Source of the DNA: Anaerolineae bacterium
GTDB taxonomy: Bacteria > Chloroflexota > Anaerolineae > Promineifilales > Promineifilaceae
Assembly (NCBI GenBank): GCA_023384415.1
Contig: JAHDWJ010000017.1
Span: 1 to 64,000 of the forward strand
Length of the DNA: 64,000 nucleotides
Reading direction: 5' to 3'
The position numbers and the translations under genes were made by a program. Shown one piece after another: positions 32,467-41,789 of this stretch (its first letter is position 1; every line of letters begins with the position of its first letter). The notes beneath the pieces are model-generated. The model saw only the letters and a program-made list of their open reading frames with translations. It was not told where the DNA came from and ran no database searches.

Positions 32467-33072
32467 ATGAGCAATCCGGAAACAACCACCATCGCCGTCC
32501 TGGGGACCTTAGCCGAGTTTCATCGGGAGCCAATTCCGTATAACTTGACCGCCCTGGTGCAGTTGGTAGCTGACATCCACCCGGATTTACTTTGTCTGGA
32601 TATGACGGCAGAGCAATGGCAACAGCAAGATTTTTCCACCCTGCCGCCAGAATACCAGGAAGCACTTCTGCCATTAGCCAGGCAGACAGATATCGTCGTA
32701 ATTCCTCTGACCAGACATCAACATCCGCCGAAACCAGAAGCCAGCGGATGGCGCGGCCGCGTCATTGCCTGGTTGCGCTCCTGGTTGGCCCTCATACAAC
32801 GCACCGCTCCCAGTCCCGATGCCATCAACCAGGGTTGGCGGCACGAGTTAGCCAACACCTTATACGGTTTAACCCGTCGTCTAGCTGGTGAGGTTGTGCA
32901 AAAGGCCTGGGACGAACACGCTGACCACCTGACTGAATCTGTTTTGGCCGTGGCGCGTCGTGATCCTGGTCGCCGTATCCTGGTGGTTGTCAACGTTCAG
33001 CATTGTCACATCATTCGCCATCGTTTACACCATTATCCCGAACTCCAAGTCACAACCTATCAGGATTTGTGA
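32467..33072 (+). CDS. Conserved protein of unknown function in the metal module
   Basis: This 201-residue soluble protein is not recognised. It begins with a beta strand and IAVLGTLAEFHREPIPYNLT, has VADIHPDLLCLDMTAEQW and later DIVVIPLTRHQ, then a helical section with RHELANTLYGLTRRLAG and a closing RRILVVVNVQHCHIIRHRL. The alternation of strands and helices, with closing VVVNVQHCHIIRHRL, resembles alpha/beta hydrolase-like or TraB/ChaN-like folds, but no motif is decisive. It follows the regulator genes and precedes the CopB-type ATPase, all on the same strand, so it may be part of the metal response. A GCGGCCGC site encodes Arg-Gly-Arg in the middle. Confidence 0.5.
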   Translation: MSNPETTTIAVLGTLAEFHREPIPYNLTALVQLVADIHPDLLCLDMTAEQWQQQDFSTLPPEYQEALLPLARQTDIVVIPLTRHQHPPKPEASGWRGRVIAWLRSWLALIQRTAPSPDAINQGWRHELANTLYGLTRRLAGEVVQKAWDEHADHLTESVLAVARRDPGRRILVVVNVQHCHIIRHRLHHYPELQVTTYQDL

Positions 33073-33140
33073 TGTGAAGCTAGAGCAAAGTTAAAGCGGT
33101 TTTCTCTAGCTCCTCACTCTGGCTTAACGAGGTGAATGCC

Positions 33141-35324
33141 ATGAATAAACACAACCATCAACATCATCAACAACATGAGAAGCCGGGCGCCACAACGAGC
33201 ATCGAGCATCCCGATCACTCTACTGAGTCAACCCCTGACGTTAATCAACACCAGGCACACAGTAACCACCCTCAGCCCCAGGAACACAAAAATCACAGCA
33301 AACAAGGGGGACAAGGCAGCCATGATAGCCACAGCGGTCATGGCGGTCATGGCAGTCATGCCGGCCACGAACTCATGTTCCGCAACCGCTTCTGGGTTTC
33401 CCTGGCCTTGACGATCCCTGTCCTCGTATTCAGCGAGATGGTTCAGATGTGGCTAGGCTTCAGCACACCTGATTTCCCTGGTAGTACCTGGATTGCCCCT
33501 GTCTTATCCAGCATCATTTTCTTTTACGGTGGCCTGCCCTTCTTACAAATGGCCGGTTGGGAACTAAAATCCCGACAGCCAGGGATGATGACCTTGATCT
33601 CTCTGGCCATTAGCGTGGCCTTTGTTTACAGCCTGTCCACCCTTTTTGCCAACCTGGGCGAGAGTTTTTTCTGGGAAATGGCCACGCTCATTGATGTGAT
33701 GCTCTTAGGCCATTGGCTGGAAATGCGCAGTGTGCGTCAAGCATCCGGAGCGTTGGATGAGCTGGCAAAACTTTTACCAGATATTGCGGAACGCATCATC
33801 AGCGACAATCGCACAGAAGAAGTGGCGGTCCGCCAGTTAAAAGTGGGCGATAAACTGTTGGTACGGCCTGGAGCCACTATCCCCGCGGATGGAAGCATCT
33901 TCGCGGGAGAATCAGATGTCAACGAAGCCATGATTACTGGCGAGTCGAAGTTGGTGAAAAAGACGGTTGGGGCCAGAGTTATTGCCGGGACAGTCAACCA
34001 GGGCAATGGCAGTCTTCGTCTAACCGTGACCGCAGTGGGTGATGAAACTGCCCTATCCGGCATCATGCGTTTGGTGAAAGAAGCGCAAGAGAGTAAATCA
34101 AAGACGCAGTTATTGGCGGATAAAGCGGCCGCGTTCCTGTTCTATGCTGCCCTGGCTGCGGCCGCGCTCACCGCCATCATCTGGCTCATAGCCACCGGCT
34201 TTAACGTAGCTGTGCTTAAACGAGTAGTCACCGTGTTGGTCATTGCCTGTCCCCATGCCCTGGGGTTGGCTGTACCGCTGGTCGTAGCTATCTCCACTTC
34301 ACTGGCCGCCCGCAACGGTATCCTGGTGCGTGACCGGCTGGCGTTGGAAGCCGCCCGGGAAATTGAGATTATTATCTTTGATAAAACGGGCACACTGACA
34401 AAAGGGGAACAAGGTGTTGTTGGGTTACTGACGGCTGAGGGGATGAGTGAAGATGAGGCGTTGGGCCTGGCGGCCGCAGTCGAAGGAGATTCCGAACATG
34501 CTATTGCCCAGGCTATTCGCCAGGCCGCTCAGGTAAAAAAGCTGAACCTGCCGACTATCACCGATTTTGCCGCCTTGAAGGGGCGAGGGGTACAGGCCAA
34601 CTACCAGGGCGAAACGGTGTATCTGGGTGGGCCACGCCTGCTACAATTCCTGGAAGTCGAACCATCGGAAGCAATGGCTGAATTTGGCCGGCAGGCAGGG
34701 GCCAGAGGGCAGGCGGTGATTTACCTGCTGCGAGATGCCCGAGTCGCGGCCGCCTTTGCTTTAGCCGATGTCATTCGTGAAGAAAGTCGTCAGGCGGTGC
34801 AAAAACTTCATCAAATGGGCATTGAAGTTGCCATGCTCACCGGTGACAGCAAAGATGTTGCCAGAGCCGTGGCCGAAGAATTGGGCATTGACCAATATTT
34901 CGCCGAAGTTTTGCCTGAAGATAAAGATAAAAAAGTCGCTGATCTGCAAAAACAGGGCAAAAAAGTGGCTATGGTGGGTGATGGCGTCAATGATGCCCCT
35001 GCCCTCACCCGTGCCGATATCGGTATTGCCATTGGCAGCGGCACAGATGTGGCCGTGGAGTCAGCCGGGCTGATTTTGGTGCAGAGCAATCCTCTGGATG
35101 TAGTGAAAATTATCGCCCTGAGCCGGGCAACCCAGCGCAAAATGGTGCAAAATATCTGGTGGGCGGCTGGCTACAATATTGTGGCCATCCCCCTGGCAGC
35201 AGGGATACTGGCCCCTATCGGTTTTGATATGCCCCCAGCAGTTGGGGCATTGGTGATGTCCATGAGCACCATCGTTGTCGCCCTAAACGCCCAACTTCTG
35301 CGCCGGGTCAGATTGCTGCCATAA
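33141..35324 (+). CDS. CopB-type heavy-metal P1B ATPase with His-rich N-terminus
   Basis: This 727-residue P-type ATPase exports copper or a related metal. The start was set at ATG 33141, which has GAGGTG upstream; a GTG at 33132 would overlap that site. Residues 1-77 are extremely His-rich (runs such as [14 protein letters not shown]), a metal-binding tail. The membrane metal site is CPHALGL with Cys370-Pro-His, typical of the P1B-3/CopB class rather than the CPC of CopA. Catalytic motifs are [12 protein letters not shown] actuator loop (MITGESK), DKTGTLTKG with Asp414, the SEHAIAQAI nucleotide site and [12 protein letters not shown]. It is the last gene of the plus-strand metal module and is followed by a strong hairpin. 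Confidence 0.93.
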   Translation: MNKHNHQHHQQHEKPGATTSIEHPDHSTESTPDVNQHQAHSNHPQPQEHKNHSKQGGQGSHDSHSGHGGHGSHAGHELMFRNRFWVSLALTIPVLVFSEMVQMWLGFSTPDFPGSTWIAPVLSSIIFFYGGLPFLQMAGWELKSRQPGMMTLISLAISVAFVYSLSTLFANLGESFFWEMATLIDVMLLGHWLEMRSVRQASGALDELAKLLPDIAERIISDNRTEEVAVRQLKVGDKLLVRPGATIPADGSIFAGESDVNEAMITGESKLVKKTVGARVIAGTVNQGNGSLRLTVTAVGDETALSGIMRLVKEAQESKSKTQLLADKAAAFLFYAALAAAALTAIIWLIATGFNVAVLKRVVTVLVIACPHALGLAVPLVVAISTSLAARNGILVRDRLALEAAREIEIIIFDKTGTLTKGEQGVVGLLTAEGMSEDEALGLAAAVEGDSEHAIAQAIRQAAQVKKLNLPTITDFAALKGRGVQANYQGETVYLGGPRLLQFLEVEPSEAMAEFGRQAGARGQAVIYLLRDARVAAAFALADVIREESRQAVQKLHQMGIEVAMLTGDSKDVARAVAEELGIDQYFAEVLPEDKDKKVADLQKQGKKVAMVGDGVNDAPALTRADIGIAIGSGTDVAVESAGLILVQSNPLDVVKIIALSRATQRKMVQNIWWAAGYNIVAIPLAAGILAPIGFDMPPAVGALVMSMSTIVVALNAQLLRRVRLLP

Positions 35325-35379
35325 TTCAAGGCAGCTGCGGCTTCTTAATAGGTTTTACCGGTAAAAGGATTTTTCACTC

Positions 35380-35412
35380 AGACCTGGCAACTCTCAGAGA
35401 GTTGTCAGGTCT
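35380..35412 (+). terminator. Hairpin after the ATPase gene
   Basis: A 16-base arm (AGACCTGGCAACTCTC) pairs with the complement at 35397-35412 with one mismatch. It lies 56 bases after the ATPase stop. The T-run is weak (TGTTCTC), so termination is probable but not certain. Confidence 0.5.
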
Positions 35413-35454
35413 TGTTCTCAATAATGTTTGCGATTTCGGCAAGATTTGTAGTTT

Positions 35455-35497
35455 GAGCAAGCCTGTCATAAGCTGCTGATTTCGACAGGCTCAGCTC
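35455..35497 (-). terminator. Hairpin at the end of the ThDP enzyme gene
   Basis: GAGC-A-AGCCTGTC (35455-35467) pairs with GACAGGCT-CA-GCTC (35484-35497). The arm overlaps the stop codon of the minus-strand gene (35491-35493). It likely ends that transcript. Confidence 0.4.
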
Positions 35498-37182
35498 ATT
35501 TTATTTGGCACCCAGGGATCAGGCGCACGATAATCGAGGCCGGTCATCACTTCCACCACCGCCGGCCGCCCTGAGGCTAAGGCTTGCTGGATGGCATCCC
35601 TGATCTCAACCGGCTGCTCCACTCGTACCCCCCAACAGCCCATCTCCTGCGCTATCCGGGCAAAGTTGACCGGCTCAAAACGATATAACTCTTCTGGTTT
35701 GCCTGGCCTATCCCCATACATGGCGTGAACATCTTTGATACCCTGCCCCAACCCGCCGTTGTTATTGATAATGGTAACGGTATTGATTTGATGACGGCGA
35801 GCTGTCTCTAGTTCACTCAAATGGTACCAGAAGCCACCATCACCGGTGAAACAGATCACTGGCCTGTCTGGTACAGCACATTTGACCCCTAAAGCAGCGG
35901 GAAAAGCCCACCCCAAGGAGCCGGCCGCCCGTAGGTAGCTTTGTTCCGGATGGCGCAAATGGAGCATGGTGGCTGTCCAGATCGCCGAGTAACCAGTATC
36001 GGCAACCAGGACGCCGTTTTCGGGCAGAATGTCGCTGAGCTCCCGGCACAGCCGCTCCGGGCGAATGGGCAGGTCAGAGGAGTGACGCAGGGGTTCAATG
36101 TCATTATGCCAGGCGGTGACGAACGCCTGCACTTGTTGAAGCCAGGACTCATTGGCGGGTCGAGCGGGAATCGCGGCCGCGAGCTTAGCCACCGCCATCT
36201 TCGCATCCCCCACGATCCCCACCGTTCCGGCATAATTACGGCCAATCTCCGCCGGGTTGATGTCAATCTGGATGATGGGCGTTCCTGGTCGGGGGATTTG
36301 CCAATCATGGGTAACCTGATCTCCGGTGTTGCTGCCGATATAGATGACCAGATCGGCGGCGGCGACAACCTGGTTGGCACAGCGAGCGGAGTATGAGCCA
36401 ACCACGCCAACACTCAGGGGGTGGTGGTCAGGAATGGTGCCTTTGCCGTTGACGGAGGTGGCCACGGGGATAGACAGTTTTTCGGCCAGGGCGATAACCT
36501 CGGCCGCGGCCGCGGACCAGCGCCCCCCCCCTCCAACAACAATCACTGGACGGGACGCGGCCGCGAGCCTCTCTTTCGCTTGTGCAATTTCCTCATCATG
36601 GGGCACGGTGCGGAAAGCTGGGGTATGGCAAAAAGAGGTCTCTGTCACCAGCGGCAGCACCCCTTCGGCAGCTTCCAAAGGGCGGCCGCTGTGCCCTAAC
36701 AGGTCGAGATGGACAGGGCCAGGGGTGTTAGTTGTGGCTTCACGGAATGCCTGACGCAGCAGATAAGGTAGTTGGGCCAGGGTGGTGACATCTACATTGT
36801 ATTTAGTCACCGGGGCAAACATGGGGTGGTGATCAATTTCCTGGTAGGCGTGGCGATATTGGAACAAGGGGGGCTTTTTGCCGGTGATGGCTAACACAGG
36901 GGAACAGCCCAGGTACGCATCTTGCAGCCCGGCGGCCAGGTTGGCCGCCCCCACCGATTGGGCCATGCAGACACCTACCTTGTGGGAAATTCGAGCATAT
37001 CCATCGGCCATGTACGCGGCCGCTTTTTCCGAATGGGTAATCACCCGGCGAATCCCCAGCTCTTCCAGGTCTACCATCGTCTTACGCAAAATGGCATCCA
37101 CATAAAAAACATGGGTGACGCCATACCTCTGAAACGTTTCGGCAATAAACCTGGCCCCGCTCATCAGTTGATGATTCTCCAT
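35491..37182 (-). CDS. Thiamine-diphosphate enzyme, acetolactate synthase-like
   Basis: This 563-residue protein has the three domains of the ThDP decarboxylase/synthase family: the pyrimidine-binding domain with the activating Glu in ITHSEKAAAYMADGYARI, a central domain with VIVVGGGGRWSAAAAEV, and the pyrophosphate-binding domain with CFTGDGGFWYHLSELETA followed by INTVTIINNNGGLG (GDG-x-N-N motif). Relatives make or split 2-oxo acids (acetolactate synthase, sulfoacetaldehyde acetyltransferase, benzaldehyde lyase). Substrate residues are not decisive. No small regulatory subunit is adjacent, so it is probably catabolic rather than the biosynthetic IlvB. A glyoxalase-fold gene lies 74 bases upstream in the same direction. 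Confidence 0.82.
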   Translation of the reverse strand: MENHQLMSGARFIAETFQRYGVTHVFYVDAILRKTMVDLEELGIRRVITHSEKAAAYMADGYARISHKVGVCMAQSVGAANLAAGLQDAYLGCSPVLAITGKKPPLFQYRHAYQEIDHHPMFAPVTKYNVDVTTLAQLPYLLRQAFREATTNTPGPVHLDLLGHSGRPLEAAEGVLPLVTETSFCHTPAFRTVPHDEEIAQAKERLAAASRPVIVVGGGGRWSAAAAEVIALAEKLSIPVATSVNGKGTIPDHHPLSVGVVGSYSARCANQVVAAADLVIYIGSNTGDQVTHDWQIPRPGTPIIQIDINPAEIGRNYAGTVGIVGDAKMAVAKLAAAIPARPANESWLQQVQAFVTAWHNDIEPLRHSSDLPIRPERLCRELSDILPENGVLVADTGYSAIWTATMLHLRHPEQSYLRAAGSLGWAFPAALGVKCAVPDRPVICFTGDGGFWYHLSELETARRHQINTVTIINNNGGLGQGIKDVHAMYGDRPGKPEELYRFEPVNFARIAQEMGCWGVRVEQPVEIRDAIQQALASGRPAVVEVMTGLDYRAPDPWVPNKMS

Positions 37183-37256
37183 TCAATTTCTCCCTTGTAA
37201 ATCGCACTTCCAGTTCGATACGTGATTGGGAAAATCGCACCACAAATTTTCATTCA

Positions 37257-37862
37257 TCAGGTCCCATCACCTGATTGGGGGTAGGCATGTTTGGCGGTGC
37301 GATCAGATGAGAGTGACCCCTGGCGTTCTCTGGTCAATTGTTCAATCGCATCGGCCAGGTGGGAATCCTGGATGTTGTACGCCCCTTCGGCCACCCGAAT
37401 ATGGTGGGCGGCAAATAATACCTGAGCATGGGTGCAGCCTGTGGGTGGCTCAAATTTATAAGAGGCCAATTCATACAACTGGCCGAGGGGGTCGCGGAAA
37501 TAGATGGAGTACATAAACCCCCGGTCAATTTCGCCGGTGTTTTTGATGCCCCGCTCATCCAGCCGCCGCGCTGTTTCAATGAAGGTAGCGCGGGAAATGG
37601 AGAAGGCGATGTGGTGCAAATTGCCAATGCCTTCGGGGTTTGGGGTGCTGTCTGCGGTTCGGGTTTCATTGGTAAAGACGGTAATCAGCCGGCCGTCCCC
37701 AGGATCGAAATAGAGATGACTTTCGTTGGGGTTGTCTAAATTGGGCTGCTCAAAAATAAAGGGCATCCCCAAAACCCCTTCCCAAAAATCAATAGATATT
37801 TGCCGGGTTGCCCCCACCAGGGTAATGTGGTGTACACCCTGCGTCTGAATTTTTTTCATCAT
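37257..37862 (-). CDS. VOC (glyoxalase/extradiol dioxygenase) family protein
   Basis: This 201-residue protein starts MMKKIQTQGVHHITLVGATR with the first metal-ligand His, and contains GNLHHIAFSIS with another His and FRDPLGQLYELASY with a Glu. This is the 2-His-1-carboxylate layout of the vicinal oxygen chelate fold. It resembles ring-cleaving dioxygenase-like VOC proteins annotated MhqO/MhqA in Firmicutes, but with only about 130 core residues plus a polar tail. The divalent metal and substrate are unknown. Genes for a ThDP enzyme, a GNAT and a DinB-like protein are in the same direction around it. Confidence 0.78.
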   Translation of the reverse strand: MMKKIQTQGVHHITLVGATRQISIDFWEGVLGMPFIFEQPNLDNPNESHLYFDPGDGRLITVFTNETRTADSTPNPEGIGNLHHIAFSISRATFIETARRLDERGIKNTGEIDRGFMYSIYFRDPLGQLYELASYKFEPPTGCTHAQVLFAAHHIRVAEGAYNIQDSHLADAIEQLTRERQGSLSSDRTAKHAYPQSGDGT

Positions 37863-37871
37863 GTGCTCCTT

Positions 37872-38513
37872 TCAAGTTATACGTTTGTAGCCGATGGCCA
37901 GACGGCCCAGGCGTCTTTCATGGGGGTTGAGGATGATACGGTACGCGGCCGCGACCAGCGGCCGCGTTTCCGTCATCTTCTGGTGAATCCACAGCAAAGT
38001 CAGCCCGAAAAACCGGCGGTAAGTCACCTCAACAACCGGCTGGAAACCGGCATTGACAAACCCTTGCACCGAAGGTTGGTTCAGACGGGAAGCCCCAATC
38101 CAGATACGGGGCACCCCTTCATCATGCAGTTGATAAATCAGGTGGCTCAATAAAGAGGAATAACAATGCTGCTCCCGCCAGGCCGGCACCGTTCCACAAT
38201 GCCAGATATACGCTTCCTCATCCAGGAGATAGAACTGCCGCTCTAACTCGCCAACATCCTCTACCCCATGCGTCACCCAGCCATAACAGACAATCTGCCC
38301 CGCGCTCTTGAGAATAAAACAGCGGCGGTTATTTTGCAGCCGTTGTTCAATCAGGTCAGGGTTAGGCAGGTTCATCGCCACCGCCAGGTCAGCCACATCA
38401 GCCAGCCCAACCTCACAAAAGATGGTTGCGACCTTTGCCGGGTAAAGGGGTGGCCGGTTATGTTGTGGCTCCACCGCCCACAGCGTCCCATACTCCACCG
38501 TCCAGATTCCCAT
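37872..38513 (-). CDS. GNAT-like acetyltransferase
   Basis: This 213-residue protein has AEVGLADVADLAVAMNLP-like beginnings and a weak GNAT core: IVCYGWVTHGVEDVGELERQ, YIWHCGTVPAWREQHCYSSL and GASRLNQPSVQGFVNAGFQP. The acetyl-CoA loop is degenerate (AWREQHC instead of RxxGxG/A), so activity is uncertain. It ends nine bases before the VOC gene start, implying an operon. The substrate is unknown. Confidence 0.6.
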   Translation of the reverse strand: MGIWTVEYGTLWAVEPQHNRPPLYPAKVATIFCEVGLADVADLAVAMNLPNPDLIEQRLQNNRRCFILKSAGQIVCYGWVTHGVEDVGELERQFYLLDEEAYIWHCGTVPAWREQHCYSSLLSHLIYQLHDEGVPRIWIGASRLNQPSVQGFVNAGFQPVVEVTYRRFFGLTLLWIHQKMTETRPLVAAAYRIILNPHERRLGRLAIGYKRIT

Positions 38514-38537
38514 TCAGGCCACCCCTTGGCAAGGATG

Positions 38538-38596
38538 AAGGGTGAAGGATGAATTATGAATCCGGTTCATCCTTCATAATTCATCCTTCATCCTTA
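38538..38596. repeat. AAGGATGAATTATGAA inverted repeat
   Basis: A 23-base arm at 38538-38560 pairs with 38574-38596 with one mismatch (core GAAGGATGAATTATGAA). The family recurs, in fragments, at 59060-59083 and 61903-61922, and also inside coding sequence at 25418-25459. It lies between two minus-strand genes, directly after a stop codon. Confidence 0.75.
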
Positions 38597-39421
38597 CTAG
38601 ATGGGGAAGAAGACGGTGCGGGCTTTGTGGATCACATCTGAATCGCCCGATGTCTCGCCACCGTGGATACGTTGGTAGGTTGTTAAGACCATATCTGATG
38701 GGTGCTTGAAGTGGAAAAGGGCCTGGGCGGCACTCAGATCATCGGTGGCCTGGTAGTTGAATTGGCCGTCTTTGACTGTCGCCAGCCATTGCCCACCCCA
38801 TTCGCCATCCACTTTAACACCGTAGGTGATGTCTACTCCTTTCGCGGCCGCTTGATCCACCGAATATTGCCAGATGATAAACATGTAGGGAATCAAAACC
38901 CCAGCGGTACGCTCATCGAGTCTGGCATCCTTGTCACCCAACCCCCAGTGCATATCCCAGGTGTGTACCCCATAATCCATAATTTGGAAGGCGGGGTAAC
39001 AGAAGGCGGGGGTGGGGCCGGAAAAAACATGAGCGACCATAAAGCTGTTCCAGGTGTCCTCGGTTAAGGCTTCAAAATGGGCCATCAACTTATCAGAAGC
39101 TGTTTTAAGACGGGCAATGGCTTCATCGCGGGAAAGGGTGCGTAGAGCCAACGCTCCTTTGTTTAATTCATCAGCCATGACGGTCCAGCCCAACGGAGCC
39201 GGTGCCTCGGCCCCCTGGTTAGCGATCTCCCAACGAGCCAGATACCCTTCAGTCACATCTATCATGTGGCCGACCAGATCGCGTATTTGCCACCCCTCAC
39301 AACGGCTGTCTATATACCAGTTATCGGGGTTATCAATCACCTCATAGAACCGGCTTCGCTCGGTGCGTACCACATCCAGCACGACATCTTTACTACTGTA
39401 AGCCATAGGATTTACGGCCAT
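38597..39421 (-). CDS. DinB/maleylpyruvate isomerase-like thiol-dependent protein
   Basis: This 274-residue protein has the N-terminal four-helix DinB/MDMPI layout: VVRTERSRFYEVIDNPDNWY, then RCEGWQIRDLVGHMIDVTEG, with the WxxRDLVxH metal-binding motif including His, and later YPAFQIMDYGVHTWDMHWGL holding the second and third ligand positions (H-x-x-D). Such proteins use a low-molecular-weight thiol (mycothiol or bacillithiol) in isomerase or transferase reactions. The C-terminal half is a small alpha-beta SCP2-like domain. The substrate is unknown. It is upstream of the GNAT and VOC genes on the same strand. Confidence 0.72.
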   Translation of the reverse strand: MAVNPMAYSSKDVVLDVVRTERSRFYEVIDNPDNWYIDSRCEGWQIRDLVGHMIDVTEGYLARWEIANQGAEAPAPLGWTVMADELNKGALALRTLSRDEAIARLKTASDKLMAHFEALTEDTWNSFMVAHVFSGPTPAFCYPAFQIMDYGVHTWDMHWGLGDKDARLDERTAGVLIPYMFIIWQYSVDQAAAKGVDITYGVKVDGEWGGQWLATVKDGQFNYQATDDLSAAQALFHFKHPSDMVLTTYQRIHGGETSGDSDVIHKARTVFFPI

Positions 39422-39599
39422 CTCTAACCTCCTTATCGCAAATGGGAACTCATTTCACACGGGTTGACGGGGAGACGAACCCTGACAGGTTTCGGAAATG
39501 TGTCAGGTGTGCGCCACCCAATGCCTGAGCAGGTAGATTAACACCACGAAAAGTATAGAGGGATCGGCGTTATTGGAGCGTTATTGTTGATAGGAGCGG

Positions 39600-41567
39600 T
39601 TAATGGTAGGGGCTGGCCTTGTGCCGGCCCTTGAGCGGGGGTAACCACAACAGGTCCGCGGCCGCGTCGTGAGCCACAAATACTGGTCGCGCCTGGTCTA
39701 AGAGGGCCATCCCCTGGGGAGCGTGGGGCTGCCATCGCTGCCACGCCTGTCCCCAAACGGATTGGGTGCGGGCGATTTCTAGCGGCAGGTCGAGGGTGGT
39801 GGCCTGGGCCAATGATTGGCTAAAACAGACCTCTGCGGCCGCCCAATCCCCTTCAGTGGCCGCGAGCATGGCCTGCAACCGTTGGGCTTGTAAATGGAGC
39901 AAGGCCCGCCCCTGAGCCTGAGCTGTTTGGCTAGCCAGTTCTAGATGCGGCCGCGCCTCAGCTCCTCGTTCGACCCACAACAAGGTTTCCCCCAGCCAGA
40001 TAAGCAGGCGCAGGCGTAAATGCCAGTAGCCACGCCCACTAATCAGCCACAACGCTTCTTCAAGCAGGTTGACGGCCTGGTCAAAATTTTGCTGCCCCCG
40101 GGCTGCCAGGGCCAGGCCAGCGCGGTAGCCCGCCTGCCGCTCTGGGTTGCTCATCACCTCTGCCAGGGTCAACCCTTGTTGGAACGTTTCCTGGGCGGCC
40201 AGCCATTCCGCCTGATAGAGGTAAATTTCCCCCTGGGTACTGGATAAATGTAACAAAGCCCCTAGCAGTTCATGGGTTTCGGCCACCTGCCGCCCCTGGG
40301 CCAGGACCCGCTGGGCCACCTTGAGCCACCCCAACAACAGGGCATGATAGGCCATATTGTTGCGAGCCAGGGCATGGAAATAGTGCGCCTGCCCGGCCGC
40401 GGCAATTTGGGCGGCTTCTTCGTAAAACTCCAGGGCAGGCAGCAGCTCTCCCCGTTGGGCCGCCACATTGCCTAATTCAAATAACCCCGCGCCTAAATCG
40501 CGTGGATTTTGGGCCTGGCGATGGGTCGCCGTGGCCTGGCGCAGGTGACGTTCGGCCGCCGGGAGATCGCTCCCTTCCATGGCCAGGGCATGGCCTAACA
40601 AGCGGTATCCCCACCCGGCCAGATTGCTAAAGGCGGGATTTTGGCTCAGGGAAGCACACAAGGCCAGACCGGCTTCCGCGGCCGCGGAAGCGGCCACATA
40701 ATCATTGCTGATCAAGGCTACTTCCCCTTGCTCGAAATAAGTTGTAGCCTGGATGGATGGCTGCGGCCGCGCTTTCATTTCTGGCCAGGCGGTTGTTTTA
40801 CCGGGCCAGGCGGTTGTTTTACCGGGCAAGGGGGTTTGCTGCCGGTGCAAGGCTTCATGGAACAGGGCACGGGTTTCTGGGGTGGGAGTCAGCCCCATCC
40901 GGGTTCGTAAATCATAGGCAAACTGATGGTATTGACGGATGGCCTGGTTGAAGGCCCCGGCTTTGAGGTACAGCCGGAGCAGATGTTGGTGGGCGGTCTC
41001 GGCCAGGGGATCGGCCTGGAGCAGTTGGGACAGGTAATGAATGGCCTGATCTATTTGCTCGTGTGCGGCCGCGTCATCAGCCAATTGATATAAAGCGTTG
41101 ATATACCCCTGGCTGTATTTCTCATCTTCTTGCCTGACCCATTCATCAAACAGGGGAGCATTGGGCAGGGTAAAGCCTTGCAAAAACGGCCCCCGGTAGA
41201 GGGAGATACTTTGAGTGAGGGCGGCCGCGTCCCCCCCGGCAACCCCCTGCTCAAAATCAATGACATCACAGGTTATCTCAGCCGGGGAGAGGTGCAGCAG
41301 CTCACCCGTTATTATCAGAAGATGGCTAAGGGTTTGCTTTGACAAAGCATGGCGCAGTTGAAACAAGGTTGCACGAAGGGAGCGGCGGGCGTTGGTGGCG
41401 GGGAATTCACTCCACAAGAGGGTGGCGAGATGGTTACGGGTATGCGGCCGCCGGGTGACAGCCAGGTAAAATAGCAAAGCCTGGGCCTTCTGATTGGGCA
41501 AGGCCAGTGGTAAACCCAAAGCCATGATCTCCGGCGCACCAAACAGCCGTAAAATAAGGGAACCCAT
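39600..41567 (-). CDS. BTAD-domain transcriptional activator with TPR array
   Basis: This 655-residue protein resembles SARP/AfsR-like activators without the ATPase domain. Residues 1-100 are a winged-helix region (LFGAPEIMALGLPLALPNQK, AQALLFYLAVTRR, TNARRSLRATLFQLRHAL). Residues about 105-250 are the bacterial transcriptional activator domain. Residues about 270-640 are tetratricopeptide repeats with Ala-rich helices. Between them a 21-base in-frame tandem duplication gives PGKTTAWPGKTTAWP. It probably binds direct repeats upstream of target promoters; targets are unknown. The gene is unusually rich in GCGGCCGC sites (eight). Confidence 0.82.
   Translation of the reverse strand: MGSLILRLFGAPEIMALGLPLALPNQKAQALLFYLAVTRRPHTRNHLATLLWSEFPATNARRSLRATLFQLRHALSKQTLSHLLIITGELLHLSPAEITCDVIDFEQGVAGGDAAALTQSISLYRGPFLQGFTLPNAPLFDEWVRQEDEKYSQGYINALYQLADDAAAHEQIDQAIHYLSQLLQADPLAETAHQHLLRLYLKAGAFNQAIRQYHQFAYDLRTRMGLTPTPETRALFHEALHRQQTPLPGKTTAWPGKTTAWPEMKARPQPSIQATTYFEQGEVALISNDYVAASAAAEAGLALCASLSQNPAFSNLAGWGYRLLGHALAMEGSDLPAAERHLRQATATHRQAQNPRDLGAGLFELGNVAAQRGELLPALEFYEEAAQIAAAGQAHYFHALARNNMAYHALLLGWLKVAQRVLAQGRQVAETHELLGALLHLSSTQGEIYLYQAEWLAAQETFQQGLTLAEVMSNPERQAGYRAGLALAARGQQNFDQAVNLLEEALWLISGRGYWHLRLRLLIWLGETLLWVERGAEARPHLELASQTAQAQGRALLHLQAQRLQAMLAATEGDWAAAEVCFSQSLAQATTLDLPLEIARTQSVWGQAWQRWQPHAPQGMALLDQARPVFVAHDAAADLLWLPPLKGRHKASPYH
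40783..40824 (-). repeat. Exact 21-bp in-frame tandem duplication
   Basis: GGCCAGGCGGTTGTTTTACC plus G occurs at 40783-40803 and again at 40804-40824. It duplicates seven residues (PGKTTAW) in the linker of the BTAD regulator without breaking the frame. Confidence 0.9.
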
Positions 41568-41789
41568 AAATTTAGAAACCGGGTTAAGAGAAAGCGGTCA
41601 CTGATTCAAGAAGCAGCTATGCGGGGTGTGTCATAAACTCCTGCGTATCTTAACACACACCAGGCCCTCTGGCATCCCGACAGGGTTCAGCCAATCATTA
41701 CGATTGGACCGCCAACCGCCTATTGCCCTTGATTTGCCAGGGCGGTGGTGGGACAATGGCCGTATCCTTGATTCCCCAGGAGGTCTTTT

